DNA of 64,000 nucleotides, taken from positions 1,984,001 through 2,048,000 of the forward strand of contig NZ_JQFA01000002.1 in the NCBI RefSeq assembly GCF_000763385.1, read 5' to 3'. A program made the translations under genes and the position numbers. Position 1 is the stretch's first letter, and each line of letters opens with the position of its first letter. The notes beneath the pieces are model-generated. The model made no database searches. It saw only the letters and a program-made list of their open reading frames with translations, and was not told the DNA's origin. Origin of the DNA: Leptolyngbya sp. KIOST-1. GTDB lineage: Bacteria > Cyanobacteriota > Cyanobacteriia > Phormidesmidales > Phormidesmidaceae. Of this stretch, positions 19,095 through 28,143 are shown in pieces.

Positions 19095-19970
19095 GTTTTT
19101 AAAACCGATATGCCAAACGACAAAACCAAGAATGTAGCAGCGGTAAGGCCTGGTCAGGGGGCGTTGGCCCTACAGCAGCAGTGACGCTGGGAAACCCTGG
19201 ACATAGCTAACCGCCCCGCTGGGAGGGGATGTTATAGATGAGGAAAATCGAGTGTGCTCCATTGGCCTGCGGGAAGGCCAGTAAACGCCAGGGGACTTCT
19301 ACAGAAGTGACAGGCATTTACCTACTAAAATACCCAGCTATTGTAACGGAGCGATCAGGACTGTAAAGTCACTTGGCGAACCGCCGCGATCGCCCGTTAC
19401 CGTTGTAACCCTACCCCAAAGGGCCTCAAATAGATGAACTGACCTCAAAATCTTCCCCTGAGGCTTCTATCTTATTGAGAACTTCACACTATGTACTGAG
19501 TATTTTCTCGATACTTAATCGATTTTAGGTAACTTTTTTATGCTGAATTGAGCTGCATACGTAGGGTTTTAGCGATCTATCTCAGCCCTATCGGCCAGAG
19601 CACAGGCGTAGGCTTCCAGTCCGCTTCTTAAATCACTCAACTTCTGGCCCAGGGTGGGCTCCAGATCCCAGCTCTTTTCGGGGGCTACGGCACTGACACC
19701 CTGGGGCGTATGGGATTCCTACTCCGGCAAAATTTTTAGGAATGAGACTGGCGCGATGGATCTGAAGTCGTTACGGCCATCCCCTCAAACAGGGCGTAAT
19801 CACCGTATCGAGCGGCCTGTGGGCTTCGGTAACTACGGCTAACTTGGGGCGTTTCCCCCTCTGGGAGGGAAAGGGTACCTGACGCAGAATCAAGGAAGTG
19901 AGCGGTTGGCCGGAAGCTTTTTCCAGTGCCTCCCCCAGTTGGTTCCCCTTACCCTACAGGACCTGCCCCA
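19095..19970. other. 876-bp intergenic region between divergent hpsA and ftsH
   Basis: No convincing gene in either strand. The part from ~19320 to ~19620 is distinctly AT-richer than its surroundings and is the likely promoter region for hpsA. The part from ~19640 to ~19930 is GC-rich; a bulged stem-loop pairs TTTCCC (19851-19856) with GGGAAA (19867-19872). This could be a long 5' leader for ftsH, but I recognise no riboswitch class. Confidence 0.5.
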
Positions 19971-21737
19971 ATGAAAACAGAAACCCCAGTGCAATCGACC
20001 TACAGCACCTTTCTGGAGCAGGTCAAGACTGCTCAGGTGCAACGGGTGACGATGGGGCGCGACCGCATCGACTACACCCTCAAGCCCGAATTTGGCTCCC
20101 GCCGCTACACAACCCAGCCGGTGGGCTCGACCGATGAAGTTATGAGTCAGCTTAAGCGTCAGGGGGTGCGGGTTACTCTGGCCCCCGAACCGCTCCCCCC
20201 AGCGGGCATCGCCGGGTTAATCATCTCCTCAGGGATGCTAGTGGGGGCGCTGGCCCTGGCGGCAAAGTTTAGCCGTGCGGGTGGGGTGGGCACCACCGTG
20301 GGCATGGGCAAAAGCAAGGCCCGCAGCTACGGCAAGAGCAAAACTGGCGTCACCTTTGCCGATGTGGCCGGGGTGGACGAGGCCAAGCAGGAGCTGCAAG
20401 AGGTCGTGGACTTTTTGGCCAACGGCGACAGGTACCGCCAGCTGGGGGCCAAAATTCCCAAGGGGGTGCTGCTGGTGGGGCCTCCTGGCACGGGTAAGAC
20501 CCTGCTGGCGAAGGCGATCGCTGGCGAAGCGGGCGTCCCATTCTTGAGCATGGCCGGGTCGGAGTTTGTGGAGATGTTTGTGGGCGTCGGGGCCTCGCGG
20601 GTGCGCGACCTGTTTGCGAAAGCCAAGCGTCAGGCTCCCTGTATTGTGTTTATTGATGAGCTAGACGCCGTGGGCAAGACCCGCGGCGGCAACCCCAACG
20701 GCGGCAACGACGAGCGGGAGCAAACCCTGAACCAGTTGCTGACCGAAATGGACGGCTTTGACGGCAATGACGGCGTGATTGTGATTGCCGCCACCAACCG
20801 GCCTGAAACCCTGGACCCGGCCCTGCGCCGCCCCGGCCGCTTCGATCGCCAGGTGCTGGTCGATCGCCCCGACAGGAGCGGCAGGCTGGAGATTTTGCAG
20901 GTGCACGGTCGCGGCGTGGCGCTGGGGGAGGACGTCAACCTGGCGGACATTGCGGCCCAAACCGCTGGCTTTGCCGGGGCCGACCTGGCCAACCTGGTCA
21001 ACGAAGCGGCGCTGATGGCGGCCCGCAACCACCGCAAGGCGGTGCTGATGGCCGACTTTGGCGAAGCCATTGAGCGGGTGATTGCCGGACTGGAGAAGCG
21101 CTCTCGAGTGCTGACGGCGACCGAACGGCAGACGGTGGCCTACCACGAAGTGGGCCATGCCCTGGTGGGGGCGCTGATGCCCGGCGGCAACCGGGTGACC
21201 AAAATTTCGATTGTGCCGCGCGGACTGGGGGCGCTGGGCTACACCCTGCAAATGCCGGAGAATGACCGCTACCTGATGCTTGAAGACGAACTGCGGGGGC
21301 AGCTGGCCACGCTGCTGGCCGGGCGCGCCGCTGAGGAAATTGTCTTTGGCAAGGTTTCGACCGGGGCCAGCGACGACATCCAGAAAGCGACCGACCTGGC
21401 CGAGAAGGCAGTGACCGAGTACGGCATGAGCGCCAGCCTGGGGCCAGTGGCCTTTGCCAAAGCTAATGCTCAGTTTTTGGATGGGGGCAGCGACAGGCGG
21501 GTGACCAGCCCCGAAGTGGCGACCGAAATCGATCGCCAGGTGAAGCAGTTGCTGGATGGGGCTCGCTCGATGGCGATCGACATTCTGCGGCTCAACCAGG
21601 GCCTGCTGGAGTCGGCCACCCAGACTTTGCTGGAGACTGAGGTGCTGGACGGCGATCAGCTCCGGGTGGTGCTGGCCCAGGCCCAGGCTCCGGCGGGAAT
21701 GGAGCGTTGGCTAGCAGAGGGATATAGCGTGGTGTAG
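19971..21737 (+). CDS. ftsH: ATP-dependent zinc metalloprotease, FtsH family (single membrane segment)
   Basis: Membrane-anchored AAA protease. Residues 10-75 ([19 protein letters not shown]...) match the extracytoplasmic FtsH domain, then one hydrophobic segment at ~79-100, Walker A GPPGTGKT at 170-177, Walker [11 protein letters not shown], the second region of homology [21 protein letters not shown], and the zinc site HEVGH at ~392-396. Length is 588 aa versus ~610-640 for usual cyanobacterial FtsH. The first membrane helix, which normally precedes YSxFL, is missing, and none is encoded upstream in any frame I examined. Substrate could be thylakoid or plasma membrane proteins. The start at 19971 ([10 protein letters not shown]) is preferred over an in-frame start at 19926. 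Confidence 0.92.
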   Translation: MKTETPVQSTYSTFLEQVKTAQVQRVTMGRDRIDYTLKPEFGSRRYTTQPVGSTDEVMSQLKRQGVRVTLAPEPLPPAGIAGLIISSGMLVGALALAAKFSRAGGVGTTVGMGKSKARSYGKSKTGVTFADVAGVDEAKQELQEVVDFLANGDRYRQLGAKIPKGVLLVGPPGTGKTLLAKAIAGEAGVPFLSMAGSEFVEMFVGVGASRVRDLFAKAKRQAPCIVFIDELDAVGKTRGGNPNGGNDEREQTLNQLLTEMDGFDGNDGVIVIAATNRPETLDPALRRPGRFDRQVLVDRPDRSGRLEILQVHGRGVALGEDVNLADIAAQTAGFAGADLANLVNEAALMAARNHRKAVLMADFGEAIERVIAGLEKRSRVLTATERQTVAYHEVGHALVGALMPGGNRVTKISIVPRGLGALGYTLQMPENDRYLMLEDELRGQLATLLAGRAAEEIVFGKVSTGASDDIQKATDLAEKAVTEYGMSASLGPVAFAKANAQFLDGGSDRRVTSPEVATEIDRQVKQLLDGARSMAIDILRLNQGLLESATQTLLETEVLDGDQLRVVLAQAQAPAGMERWLAEGYSVV

Positions 21738-21784
21738 CACGCCTCTGCCATCCTTTCCGTGGGAGTAGGGTACGCTTTAGCGCG

Positions 21785-21848
21785 GATCCTAGGGTTCTTT
21801 GATGGGTAGCCAGAGTTGCTGGTCTCTCCACCAAAGAACCCTGGGATC
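21785..21848. terminator. Long hairpin between convergent ftsH and bciB
   Basis: Left arm 21785-21803 and right arm 21830-21848 pair over ~19 bp with two mismatches, around GGGTTCTTTG / CAAAGAACCC, leaving a ~26-nt loop. It sits in the 120-bp gap between two convergent genes. No T-run follows, so it may act as a bidirectional 3'-end stabiliser rather than a canonical terminator. Confidence 0.55.
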
Positions 21849-21857
21849 TTATGCGTG

Positions 21858-23054
21858 CTAATCGGGCAGTTTGTACTGACTGACGATGCGTTTGGCGAAT
21901 TCCGGCACGTGGGCGGCCAGCTTCTGCGGATAGTTGCGCTTGACGTAGAGGTAGTTGCGGGTGAAGTGGGAGTCGATGGAAAAGCGGGCGTACTCCAGCC
22001 CCTTGGGACCGATGCGCTCGATCACCACGCCCATCAGCTTGGCGGCCCACATGGGCAGGGTCACCGCCTTGTCGTAGGCGGGAATGCTCTGCTGTACGGC
22101 GGCCTTGCGATCGCCCACCGACATCACCGGCTGGGTGTCGAGCTGATCCATCACCAGGTCCAGCATGGCCTGGCCGCGATCGTTGCGGACTACGATCCAC
22201 TGCCAGCCAAAGGGAGCCCCCATGTAGCCCACCACCAGGTCGGCCAGCCCGTTCACGTAGTCGAAGCAGCTCATGCAGGAGGGGGCAAACACATCCTTGA
22301 GCTGGTTGGTCTTGAGGCCAAAGAAGGGCACGGTTTCGGTGGAGCCGTCTTCGTGCTTGAAGTGGACCCGAAAATCCTGCATAAACTCGTAGTGCACGAC
22401 GGTATCGGGCGATCGGCTGGTGGTTTCCAGAAATTTTTGCAGACCCGCCCGGCTGACGTTGTCCACGCAGGGGGTGCCCAGCACGTAGAGCTGCTCCAGA
22501 CCGAGCTGCTTTTCAATCGCCCGCAGCGCCTGAATCTGACAGCCCACTCCGATCACCAGCAGCCGTTTCATCCCCGACTGCTCCACCTGCTCCAGCACCG
22601 ACAGGTTGGGCGATAGGGTGGGCTTGTTGACCCGCGCCGCCAGAATCTCTTCGGGGGTGGTGGCAATGATCGGCTGGGGCTGAAAGCGATCGCTCTCGGT
22701 ATTCTGCACGCACACCACGCCTTCGACCAGGCCCCGGGTCAGCATCTCGATCGCGATCGTGCTGACAATGCCCGTCCACTGAGCCCCCTCGATGGGCTGC
22801 TGCTTGCGGGCAGCCATCATGTCCTGGTGGACGCCAAAGTAGACCTCGTCTTCGGTCTCCAGATCGCGACTGCGGCCGTGGCTCTGCTGCTCCAGGGTGG
22901 GGAACTGCTGGTTGAGAAAGGCGCAGGCCTCTTTGACGTAGTGGATGTAGTAGGTATCGCAGAAGCCGCACTCGCTGCAGAGTTCCTTAGCGGGGCGGGT
23001 GGCCCCCGGACGCAGGGCTTTGGCTTTGTTGTGGGGAGGCTGGGCCAGGGTCAT
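21858..23054 (-). CDS. bciB: Ferredoxin-dependent 3,8-divinyl (proto)chlorophyllide 8-vinyl reductase BciB
   Basis: Reduces the 8-vinyl group of divinyl chlorophyllide, giving monovinyl chlorophyll. 398 residues of the F420 hydrogenase/dehydrogenase beta-subunit family. The N-terminal block CSECGFCDTYYIHYVKEAC (residues ~28-46) supplies iron-sulfur Cys; HGRSRDLETEDEVYFGVHQ, GAQWTGIVSTIAIEML and PSCMSCFDYVNGLADLVVGYMG are typical of the cyanobacterial Slr1923-type enzyme. FAD and 4Fe-4S clusters are expected from the family. Stands alone, convergent with ftsH. Confidence 0.92.
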   Translation of the reverse strand: MTLAQPPHNKAKALRPGATRPAKELCSECGFCDTYYIHYVKEACAFLNQQFPTLEQQSHGRSRDLETEDEVYFGVHQDMMAARKQQPIEGAQWTGIVSTIAIEMLTRGLVEGVVCVQNTESDRFQPQPIIATTPEEILAARVNKPTLSPNLSVLEQVEQSGMKRLLVIGVGCQIQALRAIEKQLGLEQLYVLGTPCVDNVSRAGLQKFLETTSRSPDTVVHYEFMQDFRVHFKHEDGSTETVPFFGLKTNQLKDVFAPSCMSCFDYVNGLADLVVGYMGAPFGWQWIVVRNDRGQAMLDLVMDQLDTQPVMSVGDRKAAVQQSIPAYDKAVTLPMWAAKLMGVVIERIGPKGLEYARFSIDSHFTRNYLYVKRNYPQKLAAHVPEFAKRIVSQYKLPD

Positions 23055-23333
23055 AGGGGCGGCAGCAAATTGCTCAACGACGAGGGTTTATCAAGTAATG
23101 AGGTTTATTTACCATACCGCAAGGGTTTGGGCGGATTGGCGCGATCGCCCCAATTGTTACGAAATATAGCGTTGACCTCGCGACCAGAACCGGACTAGAG
23201 CGATCGCAAGTCAATTGGCTGCCCCACGGCACCAACCCAGCAGCAAAATCCCCCCTCTCCGACCGATTGCAGGTTAAATGGAAGTAGGCATAAGCAAAAG
23301 CTATGCCCCTGCGTCCCCCGGGTTCCCGCTGTG

Positions 23334-25478
23334 ATGATCTGCTGCCTCAATCCCCACTGTACCCAGCCCAATCACGCTACCCAGGCCGCCGTTTGTCCCA
23401 CCTGTGGCACTCCCCTGGAGCGGCGTCTGCGGGGTCGCTACCGACCGCTCAAGCTGATTGGGCGCGGCGGCTTTGGGCGCACCTACTTTGCCCTCGACAC
23501 CGATCGCCTCAACAGCCGCTGCGTGATCAAGCAGTTTGCGCCCCAGACCCAGGGCACCAAGTCCTTCTTAAAAGCCGTCCAGCTATTTGAGCAGGAGGCC
23601 GTGCGGCTCCACGAGTTGGGGGAACACCCGCAAATTCCCACCTTGCTGGCCTACTTCGAGCAAAATAAATACCTCTACCTGGTACAGCAAATGATCCAGG
23701 GCCGCACCCTGTACCAGGAGATTGCCGCCCAGGCCGCCTACAGCGAGGGCAGCCTGCGTCAGCTGCTGGAGGACCTGCTGCCGGTGCTGCACTTTATCCA
23801 CCAGCACGGCGTTATCCACCGCGACATCACCCCCTCCAATATCATTCGCCGCAAGGCCGACCAGAAGCCGGTGCTGATCGACTTTGGGGTGGCCAAGCAG
23901 TTTAGCGAAGCCATCCGTTACGAGCCCGGCACCCGGATCGGCACCGAAGGCTATGCCCCCATCGAGCAGCTGCGCAGCGGACAGGCTTACCCCTCCAGCG
24001 ATCTCTACAGTCTTGGGGCCAGCTGTCTCCACCTGCTGACCGGCCGCAAACCCGAGGATCTCTACAGCCCCCAGGAGGGTCGCTGGCTCTGGCAGGAGTA
24101 TCTCCAGAAACAGGGGCGCACCATTCATCCCGGCCTGGCCGCCGTGCTCAACTGCATGACCAAGGATCTGGTCAGCGAGCGTTACCAGAGCGCCCAGGAC
24201 GTGCTGGATGACCTGCAGCGGCTGCCCAAACTGGAGGGGGCAGTTCCTGGATGGGTGTCTAGCCAGGCCAGCCCGAGCCTGTTTACCGGGCTCGATCGCC
24301 CACCCCTGAGCGGGCCGGGGCAAAGGGCTGGTGTAGCGGTACCGATTACGTCCCTACCCACCGCCGCCGAAATGGCTGGACCCCTCTCCGGTCCTGTCTC
24401 TGGCCCCGCCTCTGGCCAACCTGCCTCCGGCCCCCAGCCTCCACCGCCTAACGTTCGCGGTACCGGGTATCCCCATGCCCATCCCCCTGGCTCAAGATCC
24501 CCCCAACCCTCAGGACCGCCTAAACCCTCAGGATCCCCCCAACCCTCGGGGTCATCTAAGCTAGACCATGGCTCTGCGACAGTGTTGGGCGGCGGCTGGC
24601 AGCTAATTCAAACACTGGTCGGTCACCAGTCATGGGTGACCGCTGTGGCCTTTGCCCCCCAACAGCCGCTGCTGGTCAGCGGCAGCCTTGACGACTCTCT
24701 GCGGATCTGGAACTGGCAATCAGGAGATTTGCTGCACTCGCTCAGGGGCCACGCGCGCGGGGTCAACGATGTGGCCATTGACCAGCGCGGTCAGCTCATG
24801 GTGAGCTGTGGGGACGACGCCACGGTGAAAATCTGGGACGTGGGCAGCGGCACCCTGCGGCATACGCTGAAAGGGCACCTGCGCGATGTCACGGCGATCG
24901 CGTTGGGCAGCACCAACTGCCTGGCCAGCGCCAGCGAAGACGGCACCCTCAAACTGTGGAACCCCAGCCAGGGCAGCCTGACCAAGACCCTACCCGGCTC
25001 AGCCGGTATGCTCAAAACCGTGGCTCTGGTCAGCGGTGACCAGCGCTTAGTCAGCGGCGGCCTCGACAACACCGTGCGCCTCTGGGATGCCCAGACAGCT
25101 CAAGCAACCAGAGTTTTTGCGGGCCATACCAATACCGTTAATCAGGTGGCCGTCAGTCCCGACGGTCGCCTGATGGCCAGCGCTAGCAAAGACCGCACCG
25201 TGCGCCTCTGGGATCTATCCACGGGCGACCTGCGCCACACCCTGCAGGGACATACCCAGGAGGTGAACACCGTTGCCTTTTTCCCCAATGGGCAACGGCT
25301 AGTTAGCGGCAGCAGCGACGGCACGCTGCGCCTCTGGCAGAGTCAAACCGGCACCCTGGAAGCCACACTACCCGCTCACATCAACCCTGTACATCAGGTG
25401 GCCATTCAGTGCAGTGGTGGCGTCATTGCCAGCGCCAGCGCCGACAAAACCATCAAGCTGTGGCAGTGGCAGGGGTAG
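23334..25478 (+). CDS. Serine/threonine protein kinase with zinc-ribbon start and C-terminal WD40 repeats
   Basis: A 714-residue Hanks-type kinase of the cyanobacterial kinase-WD40 class. Residues 1-27 form a zinc-ribbon-like motif (CCLNPHC...CPTCG). The kinase domain spans ~35-300 with GRGGFGRTY (Gly loop), VIKQF (Lys), HRDITPSN (catalytic Asp) and LIDFGVAKQF (DFG). A linker (~310-415) rich in Pro, Ser and Gly includes short repeats such as PKPSGSPQPSG. Seven WD40 repeats fill ~420-714 (VSGSLDDSLRIW, VSCGDDATVKIW, ASASEDGTLKLW and so on), probably closing one propeller. No membrane segment, so likely cytosolic. A GTG three bases upstream (23331) is an alternative start. Confidence 0.93.
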   Translation: MICCLNPHCTQPNHATQAAVCPTCGTPLERRLRGRYRPLKLIGRGGFGRTYFALDTDRLNSRCVIKQFAPQTQGTKSFLKAVQLFEQEAVRLHELGEHPQIPTLLAYFEQNKYLYLVQQMIQGRTLYQEIAAQAAYSEGSLRQLLEDLLPVLHFIHQHGVIHRDITPSNIIRRKADQKPVLIDFGVAKQFSEAIRYEPGTRIGTEGYAPIEQLRSGQAYPSSDLYSLGASCLHLLTGRKPEDLYSPQEGRWLWQEYLQKQGRTIHPGLAAVLNCMTKDLVSERYQSAQDVLDDLQRLPKLEGAVPGWVSSQASPSLFTGLDRPPLSGPGQRAGVAVPITSLPTAAEMAGPLSGPVSGPASGQPASGPQPPPPNVRGTGYPHAHPPGSRSPQPSGPPKPSGSPQPSGSSKLDHGSATVLGGGWQLIQTLVGHQSWVTAVAFAPQQPLLVSGSLDDSLRIWNWQSGDLLHSLRGHARGVNDVAIDQRGQLMVSCGDDATVKIWDVGSGTLRHTLKGHLRDVTAIALGSTNCLASASEDGTLKLWNPSQGSLTKTLPGSAGMLKTVALVSGDQRLVSGGLDNTVRLWDAQTAQATRVFAGHTNTVNQVAVSPDGRLMASASKDRTVRLWDLSTGDLRHTLQGHTQEVNTVAFFPNGQRLVSGSSDGTLRLWQSQTGTLEATLPAHINPVHQVAIQCSGGVIASASADKTIKLWQWQG

Positions 25479-25527
25479 CCGCGCTGGGGTGAATCAGTCG
25501 GTCGTCAACAAGAACTCACTCCCCGGC

Positions 25528-25998
25528 CTAAATGGGTTTAGAGGTCAGCACCAGCCGCAGTTTGGCGTGTATCAAATTGAGCTGGGCCATACCCAGTTCA
25601 GCGTCGCCTTCAACCACGACTCCGGTATCCAGCAGGCGATCGAGCAGCTCTAGAATAGTCGGACTCTGGTTTTTTTCGCCCGGATAGTATTGGCCCTCCC
25701 TGGGCAGCAACGTACCGATTTCCCCCAGATCGATATTCAGATCGGCGGGGTCTACGTCAAAGATCTCGCACATATCGACGACCTGCTGTTCGAGCTTTCG
25801 CAGACTGTCTGCGGCCCGTTCAAGCTCCTCGTCGCTGAGGTCGCCCGACTCCATCCGCCGAATCACCTGGGCCTCCATCAGTTGCCGCACCAGCTCAATG
25901 ACGGTGAGCAGCAGCGGGGCCAGCCCCGCGTCGGTTTTTGCGGGGGGCTGAAGCGCCAGGCTGGGTAACAGTTCAGAATCGACGTTCTCGGAGGTCAT
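25528..25998 (-). CDS. gvpK: Gas vesicle protein GvpK with GvpA-like C-terminal tail
   Basis: A 156-residue gas-vesicle protein. The GvpK core is at ~25-93 (GLAPLLLTVIELVRQLMEAQVIRRME, DLSDEELERAADSL, DPADLNIDLG). After a short linker, residues ~113-153 read ILELLDRLLDTGVVVEGD...LNLIHAKLRLVLTS, matching the GvpA/GvpJ shell fold, including the D-R-x-L-D-x-G pattern. Last gene of the minus-strand gvp block. A GTG two codons upstream (26004) is an alternative start. Confidence 0.88.
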   Translation of the reverse strand: MTSENVDSELLPSLALQPPAKTDAGLAPLLLTVIELVRQLMEAQVIRRMESGDLSDEELERAADSLRKLEQQVVDMCEIFDVDPADLNIDLGEIGTLLPREGQYYPGEKNQSPTILELLDRLLDTGVVVEGDAELGMAQLNLIHAKLRLVLTSKPI

Positions 25999-26086
25999 AG
26001 CCACAGTCTAGGGCGTGTCACCAATTCTGGCCAAAACCGTTTACCGTGGTGCTACGCCCGACCCCAAAAACCAGGCGGGGGCGCTT

Positions 26087-26281
26087 CTAGGCGCGCCCCT
26101 GCCACTGGTGCTGCAACCACTGACGGCGGGCGTCTTCGGACTGGATGCGGGTGCGGTGGTAGCCCATGCGTCCTGCATCGGTGAGGTGCGCCCCGGTGGG
26201 CCGACTGCGGCTGGGCACCGAACGAAAGCTCGCAATGGTGCGGCTGGTGGGGATTTGTCTCAGGGTGCGCAGAGTAAGCAT
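26087..26281 (-). CDS. Small ORF at the gvpX position (between gvpJ and gvpK)
   Basis: A 64-residue basic ORF, MLTLRTLRQIPTSRT..., ending MGYHRTRIQSEDARRQW and LQHQWQGRA. Support: same strand and position as gvpX in the gvpJ-X-K order known from Microcystis, and codons in this frame end mostly in G or C as in neighbouring real genes. Against: no ribosome-binding site, and another frame (26052-26384) is also open. I do not recognise a domain. Probable but not certain gene. Confidence 0.5.
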   Translation of the reverse strand: MLTLRTLRQIPTSRTIASFRSVPSRSRPTGAHLTDAGRMGYHRTRIQSEDARRQWLQHQWQGRA

Positions 26282-26397
26282 GGCGAGGCAGCAGGGTAAC
26301 GGATGGACGATAGGTCTGATTGACTTGAGCCACCAGGCTACGGCCGCAAACGGCCAGAGCCCAAGATGGCTGAAAGTCGCTCATCCGATGGACAGGT

Positions 26398-26751
26398 TCA
26401 GGTCGACGGTTCAGCGGATCGCAGCGCCTTCAGCTCGGCTTCCAAACTTTCCAGGCGAGCCTGGAGTTGCTGATTGGCCTCCAGCAGCTCGCTGGTGCGG
26501 CTGCTGAGGTAGGGGTCGCTTTCCCACCAATTAATGCCAATTTCACGGGCCTTATCGACCGAAGAAATGATCAGGCGAATGCGAATGCTCAGCAACTCCG
26601 TCGATCCAACGGAGACTGAAATATCGCCAGCGATCACAATCCCTTTGTCGAGCACCCGTTCGATCACGTCCACCAGAGAAGACCCCTGGGTAGCGGTGGT
26701 AATCGTGCTACGACCGGTTTGGGGACGACTGGCGGGGGCGTTGATAGTCAC
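26398..26751 (-). CDS. gvpJ: Gas vesicle minor shell protein GvpJ
   Basis: A 117-residue GvpA-family protein. Residues ~24-75 (SSLVDVIERVLDKGIVIAGDISVSVGSTELLSIRIRLIISSVDKA) match the GvpA fold; the longer N-terminus and C-terminal Glu/Leu-rich helix (LLEANQQLQARLESLEAELKAL) distinguish GvpJ from GvpA. GvpJ is a minor component thought to take part in vesicle nucleation or tips. It follows gvpN after 12 bp. Confidence 0.9.
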   Translation of the reverse strand: MTINAPASRPQTGRSTITTATQGSSLVDVIERVLDKGIVIAGDISVSVGSTELLSIRIRLIISSVDKAREIGINWWESDPYLSSRTSELLEANQQLQARLESLEAELKALRSAEPST

Positions 26752-26763
26752 GACAGATTACCT

Positions 26764-28143
26764 TCAGTTAGAACTCAGCTGATAGCCCGTGAGCTGCCCA
26801 TCGACCTCGCGTTTCTCGATCAGGGCTTGATCCAGCATGGACTTGAGGGCGTTGACCACCTGAAAGCGGTTTAGCCCCAGGGCTGCCTCGATGGTAGCGA
26901 GGGATGCCGTACCTGTGGCATCGAGATAGTCAAAAATGCGGGTTTCAAGGTCAGCGTCAGGAGCGGCGTCGGCAGGGGTAGATCCTGATTCGGCGGCAGC
27001 CTCTGCGGGCGCAATCGGCGGGTCAGCCGGGGCCTGAGGGGCGATTGCGACGGCTGCTGGGGCAGAGTGCAGGGTTTCTAGCTCCTGATCTGCTGAGACG
27101 GTTTCCTCAACGGTCGCAGGGTCCTCAACAAAATCGATCAGTGCTTCGGCACTCAAGTCCGCGAGGGCCGGAGGAGTGTCGTCTTCGTCTTCGCCGTGGA
27201 GGCGAGCCTGGGGCTGAACCTCAGGTTTCAGGGTGAGATCGTTGACCAGCTCAGCCTGGGACACCACAAAGCGGTTGAACAGATTCCAGAGGTGGCGGGT
27301 GGCATCGGGGGCGGGCTCTTTGGAGCGGGCCAGCAAAATATCGCTGCACACGTCGCGGAAGTCGGCATTTTCGGCCAGGGGCAGAATGCCGTGGTCGTGG
27401 CAAATGGTGGCAATCATCAGGCTGGGGCGCAGGCTGGAAACCATATCGGGCGCGGCCGTCGACTGGAAGGCCTTGACCAGCTGCACAATTTGCAGCGCGG
27501 CAGAGCTGTCAATGCCCACCTTTTGCACCAGGATCTGCTGCTGAGCCAGTTCATCGGGCTCGGGCATATTGATGGTGATCAGGCGGTCCTGCAGCGCGTC
27601 CTGGGTACCGTGAACACCGCAGTACTCTTCGGGGTTGGAGGTGAGGATGGCGCGGAAGTGCGGGCTGACGCGGATGTACTCGGCCCGGTTGTTGCTGGGG
27701 GGCAGTACCAGGAGTTTTTCCTCCAGGGCCGACAGCAGCACGTTGTTGACCTCGGGGCGCGATCGGTTGAACTCGTCGTACACCATGGTGAAGCCTTCAC
27801 GGCAGGCCAGCGTCAGGCGCGAGTCGATCCAGTTCTGGCGCAGCTCGTCCTCCACCTTCACGACGCTGTGGATATAGTTGTCTACCACCTTTTTGCGGGT
27901 GTAGCCCGCCTGGTTGCCGATCAGGTCAGAGGTTTTGAACTCGTCGTCGCCAAACAGCAGCATGATTGGGCGGGCCAGCAGATCGGCCAGGTGCAGGGCC
28001 AGGGTGGTTTTGCCGGTACCGGCCGGACCCTTGAGGTGAATGGAGTACCCCGATTGCAGGTACCGCAGGGCTCGAAGAGTGGTGCGCTCCAGGGTGGGGG
28101 TGGAGACAAAGTTGCGGGGGCGGGCTTGTAGAACAGTGTTCAC
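26764..28143 (-). CDS. gvpN: Gas vesicle AAA ATPase GvpN with extra C-terminal winged-helix-like domain
   Basis: A 459-residue MoxR-type AAA protein for gas vesicle assembly. Walker A GPAGTGKT at 39-46, Walker [13 protein letters not shown] with Asp123/Glu124, a sensor region [13 protein letters not shown], up to ~residue 300. An acidic, Pro/Ala-rich linker (~310-397) follows, then residues ~398-459 form a compact domain with the core [16 protein letters not shown], homologous to the C-terminus of the adjacent GvpC. Usual GvpN lacks this tail. It starts with GTG, and GTGA overlaps the gvpC stop, indicating coupled translation. Confidence 0.92.
   Translation of the reverse strand: MNTVLQARPRNFVSTPTLERTTLRALRYLQSGYSIHLKGPAGTGKTTLALHLADLLARPIMLLFGDDEFKTSDLIGNQAGYTRKKVVDNYIHSVVKVEDELRQNWIDSRLTLACREGFTMVYDEFNRSRPEVNNVLLSALEEKLLVLPPSNNRAEYIRVSPHFRAILTSNPEEYCGVHGTQDALQDRLITINMPEPDELAQQQILVQKVGIDSSAALQIVQLVKAFQSTAAPDMVSSLRPSLMIATICHDHGILPLAENADFRDVCSDILLARSKEPAPDATRHLWNLFNRFVVSQAELVNDLTLKPEVQPQARLHGEDEDDTPPALADLSAEALIDFVEDPATVEETVSADQELETLHSAPAAVAIAPQAPADPPIAPAEAAAESGSTPADAAPDADLETRIFDYLDATGTASLATIEAALGLNRFQVVNALKSMLDQALIEKREVDGQLTGYQLSSN

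Noticed and set aside
19830..19910. c-di-GMP or other riboswitch before ftsH
   Set aside because: Fragments such as GACGCAGAA look similar to riboswitch cores, but the order and pairings do not match.
26052..26384. Alternative frame of 110 codons between gvpJ and gvpK
   Set aside because: Overlaps the small ORF at 26087-26281; its translation is Pro/His/Arg-rich with poor codon bias.
27196..28131. Plus-strand open frame of 311 codons opposite gvpN
   Set aside because: Shadow of the gvpN gene; no recognisable motif.
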